Counted from the first letter of the stretch, positions 1 through 10,562 are shown. The stretch: DNA of 64,000 nt from Pelagophyceae sp. CCMP2097 (GCA_026770575.1 MU657176.1:179214-243213), one strand, 5' to 3'. Made by a program: numbers and translations. The notes: a model not told the origin generated them from the sequence alone.

Positions 1-26
1 TTGCCCCTGGTAATCCTTCAATCAAA

Positions 27-87
27 GGACCCGAAGGGCCCTTGCCGTAAACTGACGTTGAATAAACGGCAAGGACCCTTCGGGTCC
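27..87. repeat. 22-bp inverted repeat (stem-loop) at the left edge
   Basis: Bases 27-48 and 66-87 are reverse complements with a single mismatch, separated by a 17-base AT-rich spacer. The arms contain the pairing ggacccgaaggg / cccttcgggtcc. In RNA this would be a strong hairpin. It lies about 170 bp upstream of the CtpA start, so it could belong to the 3' end of an off-window gene, a small inverted-repeat element, or a promoter element. Its function is unknown. Confidence 0.7.
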
Positions 88-255
88 TGAAAAATTTAGA
101 TAACTTTCAGCTTATAAGCAAGCAGGCCCGTGACAATTCAGTGGCCCGTGACAAGAGAGGGTTCTTTTAGCGACACTCTCGTGGCCGTGCTCGTACGTCG
201 TGCGAGCAACTCCGTCGCGGGGACCCGTCAACGGGTGGGCCTCGCCGCGTTTCGG

Positions 256-2356
256 ATGGCCTTGCTCTGGCTCCTCCTGGGCGCGTTGCTGCGCGCGGAT
301 GCGCTGCAAACGGGCAGCGCGCCGCGCGCCCGGCTGCGGCGGCCCGGAGGTGGCGGCGCTCAGCTGCGGCGGTCCGCCGCGGACGACGAGGCCGCCGCCG
401 CGGCCGCAGTCGACGCGGCGCGACCGTCTTGGCTGCCTCGTTTCTCGGCGTCGTCGTTCTTCGGCGGTACTCTCGCAGGAGTGTTCCTCTCCGTTTCCGC
501 GCTCGCGGTTCTAATCGGCCCCGCGGATTACGAGGGCGGCGAGTCGCGCGTGGTGCGCGAGTCGGCGGCGCAGTTCGAAGCCGTGTTAGACGCTTTGGAC
601 AAGGGCTACGTCGACGTGGTCGATCCGAAAGCCCTTTTCGAGACCGCGGTGTCCACCATGCTCGCCACTTTAGATCCTTACACAGAGTTCGAGCCGACGA
701 AAGAAGCGGTGGACATGCAGGAGACGGTGGAAGGCAAGTACGGCGGCGTTGGGCTCGTGATCAGCAAGGATTTGAAAGGCAAAGTCGTCATCGTCGACGC
801 CTTTGAGGGCTACGCATGGGAGGCCGGCATCCGGCCCAGCGACATCCTCGAAAAAGTCGGCGGCACAAAGCTGACCAAGGAGAGCACTTTGGACCAAGTG
901 CGGGGCCTGCTGCGCGGCGAGCCCGGCAGCGTTGTGGAAGTCGAGTTTACGCACAGCTGGGACCGCAACGTCGTGAAGCAAGTGGTTCTGCGGAGGGACG
1001 TCGTTTTGAAGCGCGACGTCGAGCTCGCCACGTTTGTGGGTAGGCCGGAAGACCGAGTCGCCTTCGTCCGCCTCGGCGGTGCGTGGACCGCCCGTCGCAC
1101 AGCGAGCCGGTCTCTGCGCGAGTCGGTCTCTGCACGGGTTCCGTCAAGATGGGTTCCGTAAAGACCGCGGCGCTCTAGGTTTCTCGCGCGTGGCCGCCGC
1201 CGAGCTCCGCGCCTCCCTGCGCATCCTGCAGCGCGCCGCGGCGCAGGGCGAGACCGGGGGCCTCCGGGGCATCGTGCTGGACCTCCGCGGCAACCCTGGG
1301 GGTCTGCTGGACGCGGCCGTCGAGGTCGCGGGCCTCTTCACGCCGCCGGGGTCCGTTTTAGTCTCCGTCGGCGGCCGCGGGTTCGACCTGAATCGCGGCG
1401 CGGCGCCCGGGGACGCGCCCGGGCAAGTCTTCACGTCGGACGACGGCGAGTTTGCGGGCGTGCCGCTCGCCGTCCTCGTCGACGGGGCCACGGCGTCGGC
1501 TTCCGAGATCGTGGCTGCCGCCGTGCAGGACTTGGACGCCGGCGTCGTCGTCGGGTCGAGGACGTACGGCAAGGGTCTCGTCCAGGACCTCACCGCGCTC
1601 CCGTTCGACGCGAGCCTCAAGGTCACCGTGGGCCGGTATTTCACGCCGTCGGGCCGATGCCTGCAGGCTCTGCGCTACGACCGCGTCCTCAGCAAGGCGG
1701 GTCGCACGGAGCGCGCGACGGAGTCGACGGGCGCGTTTAAGACGCGCACGGGCCGAATCGTAACCGACGGCGGCGGCGTTTCGCCGGATCTCGCGCGCGA
1801 GCCCGACGTCCTCTCGCGGTCCGAAGCCCTTCTACTGACGCGCGGCGTCTTTGAGAAATACGCCGACTCGTACGTCGCCGCCCACGGCGACGCGAGCTCG
1901 CAGCTCTACGAGTCCCTGCTCGTCGCGCGCGGCGTGCACGGCGAATCGACGTCGCAACTCTTCGCCAGCGCCACGTCGAAGAACCTGCTCTCCAGCGCCG
2001 ACGTCGCACAATTCGAAACAGCCGCGCTCGCCGCCGCGGACGCGGGCGACCTCGACGTAGGCGGGGACGCGGACGCGGCGACGAACGGCGCGGCGTCCAA
2101 GGATGCCGCGGCGCCGAAGGACGCCGCGGCAACGAAGAAGCAGGTCCGGGACAAGCTCCGAGACGACGTCCAGCACGACTTGAAGATGAACCCGGACCGC
2201 GTCCGACGGCTGGCCGAGTACGCCGTCCGCGAGCGTTTTTTTCCCTCGTCTGCAAATCTCAAGGCCACGCTCGGCGACGACTCCATCGTCACCGCCGCGA
2301 CGGAGCTCCTCAACGACCGCAAGCGATACGACGCCCTCCTCGAGCCGCCGAGGTGA
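256..2356 (+). CDS. ctpA: C-terminal processing peptidase (CtpA type, family S41)
   Basis: Joined as 256..1078 and 1179..2356 (666 aa). The 100-nt intron has a GTGCGT donor and a CTCTAG acceptor, and splicing fuses the strand VAFVRLGG to FSRVAAAEL in frame. The start at 256 gives a short hydrophobic leader (MALLWLLLGALL), a basic Ala-rich stretch and a second hydrophobic segment near residue 75, as expected of a thylakoid-lumen precursor. Next come a PDZ domain (about residues 150-240) and the S41 core. The catalytic dyad is visible: Ser in TASASEI and Lys in TYGKGLVQ. In plastids this family trims the C-terminus of the D1 protein of photosystem II. The last 150 residues are an Ala/Asp/Lys-rich extension with GAASKDAAAPKDAAA-like repeats, longer than in cyanobacterial CtpA. 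Family is certain; plastid location is inference. The longer upstream in-frame ATG at 130 is possible but adds no leader-like sequence. Confidence 0.9.
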
Positions 2357-2444
2357 CACGCCGACCGGCACGCCGACCGGCCGCGACGATTTTCAAGCCT
2401 CCGTGGCCCTGTATACACGAAGACACAAAGATCTCTTAGAATCG

Positions 2445-4154
2445 TCACAAGGAGGAGCTTCTCGGGCGAGGGCCCCCTAAAATACACAACAGTTCGATGC
2501 GGCCCACGAGCCCGTCGAGGACGCTCCGGACCTCGGCGCGCCCGTCGTCGCACGCCACGGCGGCGGATATACGCCTCGACGCGACGTCGGAGCGGGCCAT
2601 GGCCACACACTCGTGCGCCTCGCGGGCCCAGGCGGGTCGGAGGCTCGAAGCGGCCGCGTCGTCGGCGGCCATGGCGCGGGTCTCTCGCCTTGATTCTTCC
2701 GCCGCGGCCACGGGCCTCGACGCGACGTCGGAGCGGGCCATGGCCACACACTCGTGCGCCTCGCGGGCCCAGGCGGGTCGGAGGCTCGAAGCGGCCGCGT
2801 CGTCGGCGGCCATGGCGCGGGTCTCTCGCCTCGATTCTTCCGCCGCGGCCACGGCTTTGCGGTTGCGTTTTCGGGCCGCGCGGCCGCTCTCGTCCTCGCA
2901 TGCCATGGCGCCGCGCTCGACGGCGCGCAAATCGAGCGCCGCGACGCGGCGCGCCATGGCGTCCTTGGCGTCGGCGGCCTCGTGCCTCCGGTGCGCGAGG
3001 TTCTCGGTTTTGCGGTCGCGTTCCTTTGTGCGCGCCTCTTGCACAAACGCCTCGCGGAGTTTGCGGTCGGCTTCGGCGGCGGCAGCATGCTTCAAGCGAA
3101 CCTCGTCGTCGCGTTTTCGCAGCGCCGCCACGGACGCGGCGATCTCGTCTCGCGCCGCCGCCGCGCCCGCCGCGCGCTCGCCGGCGAGTTTGGCGCGCGC
3201 CTGCTCGATGAAGAGCTTGTTGGCGGCCTTACGGTCCATCAGCGCGGCCAGGTCCGCAGAAGTCTTGCCGCGCTCGACGTCGGCGGACGTGAAGAGCTGC
3301 TTCTCGTAGCTCTTGAGCGCCGCGTCGTCCAAAACCGCCCGCTTCGCCGCCGCGTCGCCGTGGATGTCGGCGACACGCTGCGCCTCGCGGGCGTCGGCCG
3401 CCGCGCGCCGCAGCGCCGCCTCGCGCTGCGCAGCCGACGCGGCGACGTTTCGCGCGATTACGTCGCGGCGCCGGCGCTTCTCCGCGGCGACGTCGCGCGC
3501 TTTCTCGCCCGCTGCGCGGTCTGCGGCGGCGCGCGCCTGGAGCGCAGCCTTTGCCAAAACGTCAGCCGCCGCCGCCGCCGCGTCGGCCGCGCTCAACGGC
3601 GGCGCCTCGGCGCGCTTGGCCGCGGCGGCGCTCGACCGCCGCCGCTTCTCTTGCGCGCCGCGCCGCGCCTCGGCCTGTTCCGCGGCCTGCTCCGCGGCCA
3701 TTTGCTGCCACTCGGCCGTCGTGCGCCGCAGGCGCTCCCGCTCGCGCTCGCGCGCCTCGAGCGTCTTCTTGGCCGACGCCGACGCGCGCGACGTCGCGTC
3801 CTGGGCCATGCGCGACAGCCGGTCGCGGTCGCGCTGCTGCTCAGTCTTGGCCGCGCGCGGCGCGTCGCCGCGGTCGTCGGCCTGGCGCGCGGACTGCTTG
3901 GCCGGGTGCCGCAGGTCCTTTTCCGAGTGCGTCTCCGGGGCGGGCTGGTGCTGCGTGAGCGGGGCGGGCTGGTGCTGCGTGAGCCATGCGTAAGCTGCGT
4001 TGACTTCCTGGAATCGAGCCGTCGCCTCCGCCGCGTGGTTCTTGTCGGGATGGCACTCCATGGCAAGTCGACGGAAGGCGCGCCGCAATTCCTCCGCAGA
4101 CGCGTCGCCGGGGAGGCCCAGCGCCGCCGCGTGAGACGCGCGCACCGCCCGCAT
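2445..4154 (-). CDS. J-domain (DnaJ-like) coiled-coil protein
   Basis: Uninterrupted 569-aa frame. Residues about 10-60 form a J domain with the HPD signature (MECHPDKN) and the usual helix II/III residues, so it should stimulate an Hsp70 ATPase. No G/F region, zinc finger or CTD follows, making this a class C (type III) J protein. The rest is a highly charged Ala/Arg/Glu-rich helix of about 450 residues, probably a long coiled coil. Two internal DNA duplications are visible: a 24-bp tandem repeat encoding LTQHQPAP twice, and a 141-bp tandem repeat near the C-terminus. It diverges from the hydroxylase gene (238 bp between starts) and converges on CtpA (88 bp between stops). The partner Hsp70 and compartment cannot be told from sequence. 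Confidence 0.85.
   Translation of the reverse strand: MRAVRASHAAALGLPGDASAEELRRAFRRLAMECHPDKNHAAEATARFQEVNAAYAWLTQHQPAPLTQHQPAPETHSEKDLRHPAKQSARQADDRGDAPRAAKTEQQRDRDRLSRMAQDATSRASASAKKTLEARERERERLRRTTAEWQQMAAEQAAEQAEARRGAQEKRRRSSAAAAKRAEAPPLSAADAAAAAADVLAKAALQARAAADRAAGEKARDVAAEKRRRRDVIARNVAASAAQREAALRRAAADAREAQRVADIHGDAAAKRAVLDDAALKSYEKQLFTSADVERGKTSADLAALMDRKAANKLFIEQARAKLAGERAAGAAAARDEIAASVAALRKRDDEVRLKHAAAAEADRKLREAFVQEARTKERDRKTENLAHRRHEAADAKDAMARRVAALDLRAVERGAMACEDESGRAARKRNRKAVAAAEESRRETRAMAADDAAASSLRPAWAREAHECVAMARSDVASRPVAAAEESRRETRAMAADDAAASSLRPAWAREAHECVAMARSDVASRRISAAVACDDGRAEVRSVLDGLVGRIELLCILGGPRPRSSSL
2574..2855 (-). repeat. 141-bp tandem duplication inside the J-protein gene
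   Basis: Two almost identical 141-bp copies (about 2574-2714 and 2715-2855) differ by few bases, for example cgccttgat versus cgcctcgat. The length is a multiple of three, so each encodes the same 47-residue helical block (starting VAAAEESRRETRAMAADDA). The near-identity suggests a recent duplication, or an assembly artefact that long reads could exclude. Confidence 0.9.
3937..3984 (-). repeat. 24-bp perfect tandem repeat in the J-protein gene
   Basis: Two identical 24-base units, 3937-3960 and 3961-3984, encode LTQHQPAP twice just after the J domain, where the chain becomes a flexible linker. Confidence 0.9.
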
Positions 4155-4392
4155 CGCGCCGGCGCAGAAAGACTCGGAAGCCGCCGACCGAGGCCGCCGA
4201 CGGCCGCCGTGGGGAGGCCCGCGCGCGGGCGGCCGCGGCCGGGGTGCGGCGCCGCGGGGCGCCGCGGCTGTGGACCGCGTCGACCGCCGGCGCCGCCGTC
4301 GAGGACGCCGTCAACCCAACGGAAGTGCTCGACGCGTGTACAAATCCTGCTTAAGTCGATTTCGGCAGAAACCTTTCTTCAGAAACCTGATC

Positions 4393-5517
4393 ATGCGCTG
4401 GGTCGTGGCCCTCCTGGCGCTGCCGGCGCGCGCGCTCGTCGGGCCGGCGCGCAGGCTGCGGCCAAACACGCAGACGACGCGCTTCGCCGCAAACGTGCTG
4501 GAACTTTCGACGCGCCAAGACCAGACGTGAGATCCCCGAGGGCCTCAACTAGGGGCCAAGTCTGGTTTGCGCCCCGTGCGGCGCCCGGTGCGGCTCTTTG
4601 CGAGCCGCGGCATCGCAGGCTCGACCCGCACTACCTCGCCGCGAACGCAAAGTTCGAGAAGAAGCCGCTGGCGCGAGTTTACGGCGTCGCGTACTTTGGC
4701 GCCACGGCCGCCGCCGTGGCCTCCGAAGCCGTGCACCCCTTTGCGCGCCTCGTCCTCATCCAGTACCTCGTCTTCTCCGCGTTTGAGTACTGCTTCCACC
4801 GCTGGTGCATGCACGCGCCGCGAGGCACGCTGTAACGGCGCCGCGGCGTCTGGCTGTCCCAGAGCGTGGCTTGGCGCCCTTTGCGGCGCGGCGACCTGAC
4901 TCGGCCCTCGCTGTAGGGCGGACCGCATCTTCCAGCGCTGGAACCGTGCGAATTTCACCGTTTGTGTTTGTATTTCGCACGTTGCCACGGTCCCGAACGA
5001 CAAAGTAGGCCTCCACGTCCAACACCACGTCGACACGAACAAGGACATGACCATGGTCGAGGGCTACAACTGGAAGGGCATCCGCTTCAACTTCTTGACG
5101 TCGCAGCTCGCGGCTTTGATCGGCACGTCGGTGTCCGTCGCCTTGTGCGCCGCCGCGAGACTGCGGCTGCCGCTGTGGCCGACGCCCGTTGCGGCGCTGA
5201 TGGTGAGCGCGTACCACGGCGTCATGTGGAACCGCCTGCACACGGACTCGCACGGCCTCGAGGATACGCTCACTTGGACGGATGGGCTGCCGTACGTCAA
5301 GGGTGTCCCCACCGCAAACCCGTACGCCCGCTGGCTGCTCACGAACCACATCGGCCACCACACCGTGGGCGGCCGCGGCAACTACAACATCGTCTTCCCG
5401 GGGCCCGACCACCTCGCGGGCACGTTTTACAGGATCAAGCACCAAGCCGCCGATTCCCTCGGCGCAATCCAAATCGCCGACGACGCGAGGCAAGTCGAAC
5501 TCGAATACGCCATCTAA
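4393..5517 (+). CDS. Fatty acid hydroxylase / sterol desaturase superfamily protein
   Basis: Inferred join: 4393..4526, 4619..4831, 4917..4945, 5009..5517 (294 aa). All three introns (92, 85 and 63 nt) are GT-AG and the phases agree; the third exon is only 29 nt (ADRIFQRWN). Splicing assembles the histidine clusters of the membrane di-iron family: FHRWCMH (HX4H), LHVQHHVDTN, a third His-rich region around HGVMW / HTDSHG, and NHIGHHTVGGRGNYN. Hydrophobic segments near residues 65-100 and 160-200 are consistent with an integral ER or plastid membrane enzyme using Fe2 and O2. The N-terminus (MRWVVALLALPARALVG) looks like a signal or transit leader. It could be a sterol desaturase, alkane/fatty acid hydroxylase or carotenoid hydroxylase; the substrate cannot be assigned. 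Confidence 0.82.
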
Positions 5518-5735
5518 GCGAATCACTATACCGACGAGGGCGGGGCGCCCGGTTGTGATCTACGAAGGATTAGATCTCGTCGTTGTAACTGATCATATTT
5601 GCCAAAAACGTGTGAGCGTCAGCAGCTGCGCAGAGCCTCTGCTGCAGAGGTCCTTTGCGAGACGGCGGCGACGGCGCGGGCGTCCTCCCGTCGACTCGCG
5701 AGGCTCCGCCTCGGCGCGGGCGGCGGCGTTGCAGG

Positions 5736-6755
5736 ATGCCGGTGATGAAGCCTCCGGCGCTGGCGCAGCGCCACCTCGCGCCTGGCAAGCCGCCCCAGCA
5801 GCCCGTCTTCCGCCAGGCCAAGGTCGTGCGCAAGCGCCGCGACGTCGACGTCAAGGTCGGCGACGACTTGCTCCGCGTCTCGCTTCGAATGCCGCGAACC
5901 CTCGACGCCCTGCGAGCGCAGCTCAAGGACCTCTTCCCGGCCTACGCCACCTTTGATCTCTGGACCTCACCTGGCCGCAAGTCCAACCTCGCAAACGTCT
6001 GCGTCACCACCGAGGCGACTTATCAGATGATCCAGGACCAGGACGTGGTCGTGATCGTGGGCCGCGACCGCGCGGCGACGGCGCCGCTGACGACTTCGTA
6101 CCAGGACGCGCACCGCGACTTTGGCTTCGCGGGGCGCGTGCCCGCCAAGCCGCCGAAAGCGCCGTACGCGCCGGCGCCGTTTTTTGGCCAGTCGACGCAC
6201 ACAAGGGACTACCTCCCGTTCACCGTGAGCCCGCGGACGGCCAACTCGGTGCCGCACGTCCACGCCATCGGCCCGCGCAAGTTCGACGGCCGCACGACGT
6301 ATGCCCACGACTTCATTAAGCACAAGCTCCCCGACCACGGGCCCGCGAAGGACCGAGGCGCGCGCGACGCAGGGCCAAAGTGCGTCGGGGCACGCACCGA
6401 GGCGACCCGGTGGGACGCGCGGCGTCGACGGAAACGCTATAGGTTCGCGGGCGTCTCGAGCTACACGCTGGACTACCAGCCGCACGGCCCCGTTGCGCCG
6501 CCGGCGTCTCGGCGCCCGGCGGCATACCGCGCGCACGCCAACAACGAGCCTCACACTCGGTCGACGTACCAGGACGAATACCCGGCGCACGCGCACGAGC
6601 GCCAACGCTCCGCGCGCCGCGGCAGCGTCGAGCGCGCGCCGCAGCCGTTTTACGGCTCGACCACGTACGCGCGCGACTACGTCCGCACCGCGCCCGCGCC
6701 GACGCCAATCTTGCACGTCGAGCCGGAGGTGAAACGGGGCGTCTCGCGCCAGTGA
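5736..6755 (+). CDS. SAXO: SAXO/FAM154-like axonemal microtubule protein
   Basis: Join 5736..6379 and 6443..6755 (318 aa). A 63-nt in-frame intron (GTGCGT...CTATAG) is inferred because its removal gives GPKFAGVSSYTLDY and restores the repeat register. The protein carries at least five spaced copies of the stabiliser-type repeat: GQSTHTRDYLPF, DGRTTYAHDFI, AGVSSYTLDYQPH, RSTYQDEYPAH and GSTTYARDYV. Such S-x-Y-x-x-(D/E)-(Y/F) repeats bind microtubules in SAXO proteins of cilia, basal bodies and protist cytoskeletons. The N-terminal 100 residues lack the usual Cys-rich SAXO cap and instead resemble a small ubiquitin-like fold of unknown role. The single-frame reading without splicing would insert 21 basic residues. 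Function is inferred from repeats. Confidence 0.8.
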   Translation: MPVMKPPALAQRHLAPGKPPQQPVFRQAKVVRKRRDVDVKVGDDLLRVSLRMPRTLDALRAQLKDLFPAYATFDLWTSPGRKSNLANVCVTTEATYQMIQDQDVVVIVGRDRAATAPLTTSYQDAHRDFGFAGRVPAKPPKAPYAPAPFFGQSTHTRDYLPFTVSPRTANSVPHVHAIGPRKFDGRTTYAHDFIKHKLPDHGPAKDRGARDAGPKCVGARTEATRWDARRRRKRYRFAGVSSYTLDYQPHGPVAPPASRRPAAYRAHANNEPHTRSTYQDEYPAHAHERQRSARRGSVERAPQPFYGSTTYARDYVRTAPAPTPILHVEPEVKRGVSRQ

Positions 6756-7068
6756 GACGACGGTGTAAAGCCCCACCCAGGGTGGATTCTAAGCAAGCAG
6801 ACGACAACCGACCCTCCGACATGCCCAGGCGTGAGCCCTCGTGGCAAACATGTAAGATGCGTGCCTCGAGCTCGCGCAGGCCCGCCGGCCGCGCGCCTCG
6901 CCAGGCTACGAGGCCCGACGCCTCGGGGCGGGCGCCCCTCGTGGTCGGAGACTTTTATATCTAAATAGATGTCCGTCGGAATCAAAAATGTCCGGTCATG
7001 GCCCGAGCGGGGATTACTTGCAACCCCTTTTCGGCGATCCAAACGGTGCTCTGGGCCAGAACCGTGCG
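6756..7068. other. Intergenic, no feature recognised
   Basis: A 313-bp gap between two genes on the same strand. It must hold the SAXO 3' UTR and the promoter of the next gene. AT-richer bases around 6950-6985 (acttttatatctaaatag) may mark a promoter or polyadenylation area; nothing firmer is visible. Confidence 0.4.
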
Positions 7069-9107
7069 ATGAGGCTCGCCCTGCTGGTGCTACTCGCCGG
7101 GCGCTGCGGCGCGCGGCGCGGCTACCCGCGCCGCGCGCCGAGCGCGCCGGCGCCCGGCGCCGGCGCCGGCACCGAGTCGGACGCCGACACAGCCCCGGCG
7201 CTCACCGGCGGCGAAGGCCAACCGCCAGAGAATTGGTCACCCATGGTCTCCGCCGCGCGCACCATCTATCAGCGGTGCGTAGCCGGCCGACGCGAGGCGC
7301 ACGAAAAATAAACAAAATCGATGGACCTCTAACGAGACGGCCACCGGGGCGACGGCGGTTGGCAATTACACCAACCGCCGTCCTCGCTCCCGACTCCTCG
7401 CGTGGCTCCTGCGTGCCTCCTCGGAGTCGCACGACGCACCGACCCGTAGGACGCCGCTGCTCTCGGCGGTCCGCGCGATGAAGCCGCAAGCCTCGGTCGT
7501 GCGTGGCCCTTTCTGTCTCGTGGCTCTTCCCGTCTGGCGCTCGCGGGCCGAGGCGCCGCTAGGTCGCGTCCGCCGTCGCCGTCTGCGCCACGAACCTGCG
7601 GCGGCACCTCACGGTGCGCCGCCCTAGTCCGAATGCCGCGCGCTTTCCGATACGCGCTTGCCTCGAACCCGCGGCTTCTGTGGCAGGTGCCGAGCGCGGC
7701 GTGCGTGGCGCTCGCCGTGCTGCCGGGCGAGCCGCAGCGCTTCGCGATCCGCGCGCTCGCGGTGTCGGTGCTCGGGCGCGCGTGCTGGCTGACGGCGCAC
7801 GAGGCGCGGCTCCAAGCGCTCGCCGCGCCGCTCGGCGACGCCCAGGTGCGTGCCGGGCCCGCGCTGGGCCTGCGACATGCGTGCGCGGACTCGATGCGTC
7901 CGCGGGCTCGTCCGCAGCGTTTTTCAACCCGGGCCTGCTGTATTTCCCCAACAAACGCGCTAATTAGGACCAATACGCGCTCGTCACCGGGTGCGGCGGC
8001 GCGCTGGGTGTGAGCGTAGCCCGCGCGCTCGCGCAACGCGGCTTCGGCGTCGTGCGAAGGCGGCGTCCGAAGGGCCTTTCGCTGGAGCGTTGCGTGGAAG
8101 CGCCCCGACGACGCCGGCGCAGGTCGTCGTGGGTTCGAGCGAGTTTGAAGCCAAGCCGCTCGCCCGGCGACTGCGCCTCGAGTTCGGCACGCGGTGCATC
8201 GCCATCGACGCGCCCGACCTCGAGACGGACGCCGCCGCGGCTGTCGACGCCCTGTGAGCCTCCTCGACGTCCAAAGGGCGGGCCTCCTTGTGCCGCCGTC
8301 GAATTGCAATCGCCGTCTCGACGATCTTCCGCAGGCGGAGCCGCCTCGCGCGCGCGTCTGTGGACGTGGACGTCGTGGTGCACACGGCTCCGCTTTATAT
8401 CACCCAACCTCATCTGATCATCGTACCCGACGCCCCCGCCGTCGACGCGCTCCCGGTCGGAGGTGCGCCCCTGCGCGGCGCGCCCGACGCGCGTTAACCA
8501 CAAATCGCCCGACGCACGATTCCCACGCATCGTCGGACTCCATCGATTTAGGCGCTGTCCTCGCCGTCGAGTCGGACGACGGCGGCTTGGTGCTGGACGC
8601 GGCGGCGCGCGAGGCGCGCGCGGTGGCGGTGCACGCGCTGCAGGCGCGGTGCGCGGCGGCGACGCACCTGGCGTCGGCGTTTGGCGCGGGCATGCGTGAA
8701 CGCGGCAAAGGCCGATGCGTCTTCGTCGTCGACGGCACGAGCCGCGTCCGGGAACAGCGAGACAAAGGGCTCCGATGCAAGGGCCCTTTATTATCCTTCT
8801 CGAAAGCGTTTGACGGCGGCCGGGCGCAGGCGCGGCGTCGTGCGCGACGCTCGACGCTTCGGCGCGGTCGTCCTTCGCCGCCGCCGACGCGTACACGCTG
8901 GCCTTCGCGGCGTCGCTGCGCCGCGACCTCGCGAACGACGGCGTCGGCGTCACCGTCGCGCGGCGGCGCCGGTTCACCGTGCCGCGCGACCGCCTCCCGC
9001 GCTGGTCGCCGACGTTTGAGTCAGAGGCCGCGCGCAACCCGGGCGAGCGCCTCGTAGACGCCGCCCTCCGAGGCGACCCGCTCTGCTGGTACAGCCTCGA
9101 GCTCTAA
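7069..9107 (+). CDS. Divergent short-chain dehydrogenase/reductase (KAR / HSD17B12-like)
   Basis: Nine exons inferred: 7069..7274, 7450..7498, 7563..7613, 7687..7845, 7968..8051, 8123..8253, 8335..8462, 8552..8734, 8830..9107 (422 aa). All phases agree; seven introns are GT-AG and the last (8735-8829) needs a GC donor. The chain begins with a signal-like segment (MRLALLVLLAGRCGARRG) and a hydrophobic region before a Rossmann domain. The cofactor motif is ALVTGCGGALGVSVARAL. Later strands VDVDVVVHTAPLY and KGRCVFVVDGAAS match the NNxG and catalytic-Ser strands. The expected YxxxK is YTLAF, so the catalytic Lys is absent. The layout resembles ER very-long-chain 3-oxoacyl-CoA reductases, but activity is doubtful. 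A single-base sequencing error near 8740 could substitute for the GC intron. Confidence 0.65.
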
Positions 9108-9348
9108 AGAACCCCCGATCTCGAACGAGTGGCCACTTGGGCCGGCGTCATCCGGCGGCCCGTGGAAGCCGGCCCTCGCCAAAAGTTGTTTCGGCGTCGA
9201 TCGCGACGCCGACTCGACGGCGCGGTGTTGCGAAGGATGCGGCGCCTCTTGGCCACGTCCGTGTGTTCCACGGCGCTGCTGCGGGGCCCGAGGCATTGCC
9301 GCGTACGGATGCGCGGGTCGTTAGCGGATAATCCAGGCGAGGACAGCT

Positions 9349-10562
9349 ATGGCACTCGCTCCAGCGTGGGATGCCTTCGGCACGTCCTCGTTGGATCACG
9401 CGGGCAGCGCAGGCACGCCGGTCCGCCTGGCGCGGGACGCCGCCGTCGAGCGCCTCGAGGCGAACGACGTCGCCGAACCGGTGACCCTTGCTTTGCGACG
9501 GCGCGGGTCCGTCGAGCGTGTGTTTAGGTCGCGAGCGTGGAATGGTTGCTCGCGCACGTGCGTCGCCGCCTTCGATGCCCGCAAGAAGGTCCCCAAATCA
9601 GGTCCTCGGCTCGACGAGCAGGGGCGCCGTGAGCCTCGCCATCTCCATTGATAAGTGCGTGTGACTCCACCGAGGTGCTGGCCTCCCCAAGCCATGCCTA
9701 TCTTCTATAGGCGGCTCGATGCCGACACGACGGCCGAGTTTGAACGTGCGCTCGTTTGTTCTGAGGATCCTTGCGCGCAGAGACGTCTCTCGAGTTTTGA
9801 AGAGTGTGCCGGCCCGTTTGGAAGGTCCAACGCGCAGGCCTCGTTTCTCGGCGGCTGCGCAGCGAGCCGACGCAGTACATCGTTGGCAAGTGGGGCTTCC
9901 ACGACATTGAGCTCGAGCTAAGGCCGCCGATTTTGATCCCGCGGCCGGAGACCGAAGAGCTCGTCGAAATCATCCTCGATGCCTGGAAGCGCGGGGTTCA
10001 CCACGGACCGGTGCGCTTCGTCGACGTCGGCTGCGGCTCGGGCGCGATCGGCCTCGCTCTACTGAAGGCGCTGCCAAAAGGGTCCACGTGCGTCGCAGTC
10101 GACATCAACCCCGACGCCGTCGAACTCTCCCGCGCAAACGCCCGAAGCGTCCTCGGCCAAGACGAGGCCTGCTATGCCGCGGAGCTCTGCAGCGCCGCCG
10201 ATTTGGCCGCGGTCCTGCGGCGGCGCGGCGGAGCGGCAATCGACTTTATCGTTTCCAACCCGCCCTACATCCCGACCCGCGACATGCCGACGCTGCAGCG
10301 CGAGGTCGCGGACTGGGAGGACGCTGGCGCCCTCGACGGCGGCGATGACGGCCTCGACGTCGCCCGAGACGTCCTCGACGCCGCCTTCGACCTCGGCGTC
10401 AACGCGCTCTGGCTCGAGCTCGACACGTCTCACCCCGAGGGCGCGCTCCAAGACGAGCTCGACGCACAAATCGCGCGATGGACGCGCGGCGCCGTGCTCA
10501 GGCCGATGCGCGATGGGTCGGACAACCCGCGCTTCGCCTTCGTCCGCTGGGACAACGCCTGA
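9349..10562 (+). CDS. HEMK1: Release factor glutamine methyltransferase (HemK/PrmC)
   Basis: Inferred join: 9349..9480, 9528..9557, 9602..9654, 9711..9745, 9838..10562 (324 aa). Four GT-AG introns of 44-92 nt separate exons as small as 30, 53 and 35 nt, and phases agree. The N-terminal helical domain reads RLEANDVAEP, VEWLLAHVLG, LDADTTAEFERLVSRRL, followed by the EPTQYIVG element. The SAM-binding fold follows: LIPRPETEELVE, VDVGCGSGAIGLAL and the substrate motif NPPYIP. This enzyme N5-methylates the Gln of the GGQ motif in class I release factors. The true start may lie in an upstream exon: an Arg/Ser/Leu-rich targeting-like stretch begins at 9237 (MRRLLATSVCSTALLRG). Organellar targeting is therefore likely but unproven. 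Confidence 0.85.

Noticed and set aside
2754..4835. Long plus-strand open frame opposite the J-protein gene
   Set aside because: It is an antisense shadow in very GC-rich sequence. It is Arg/Leu-rich without domains; only its last part (4619-4831) is real, as exon 2 of the hydroxylase.
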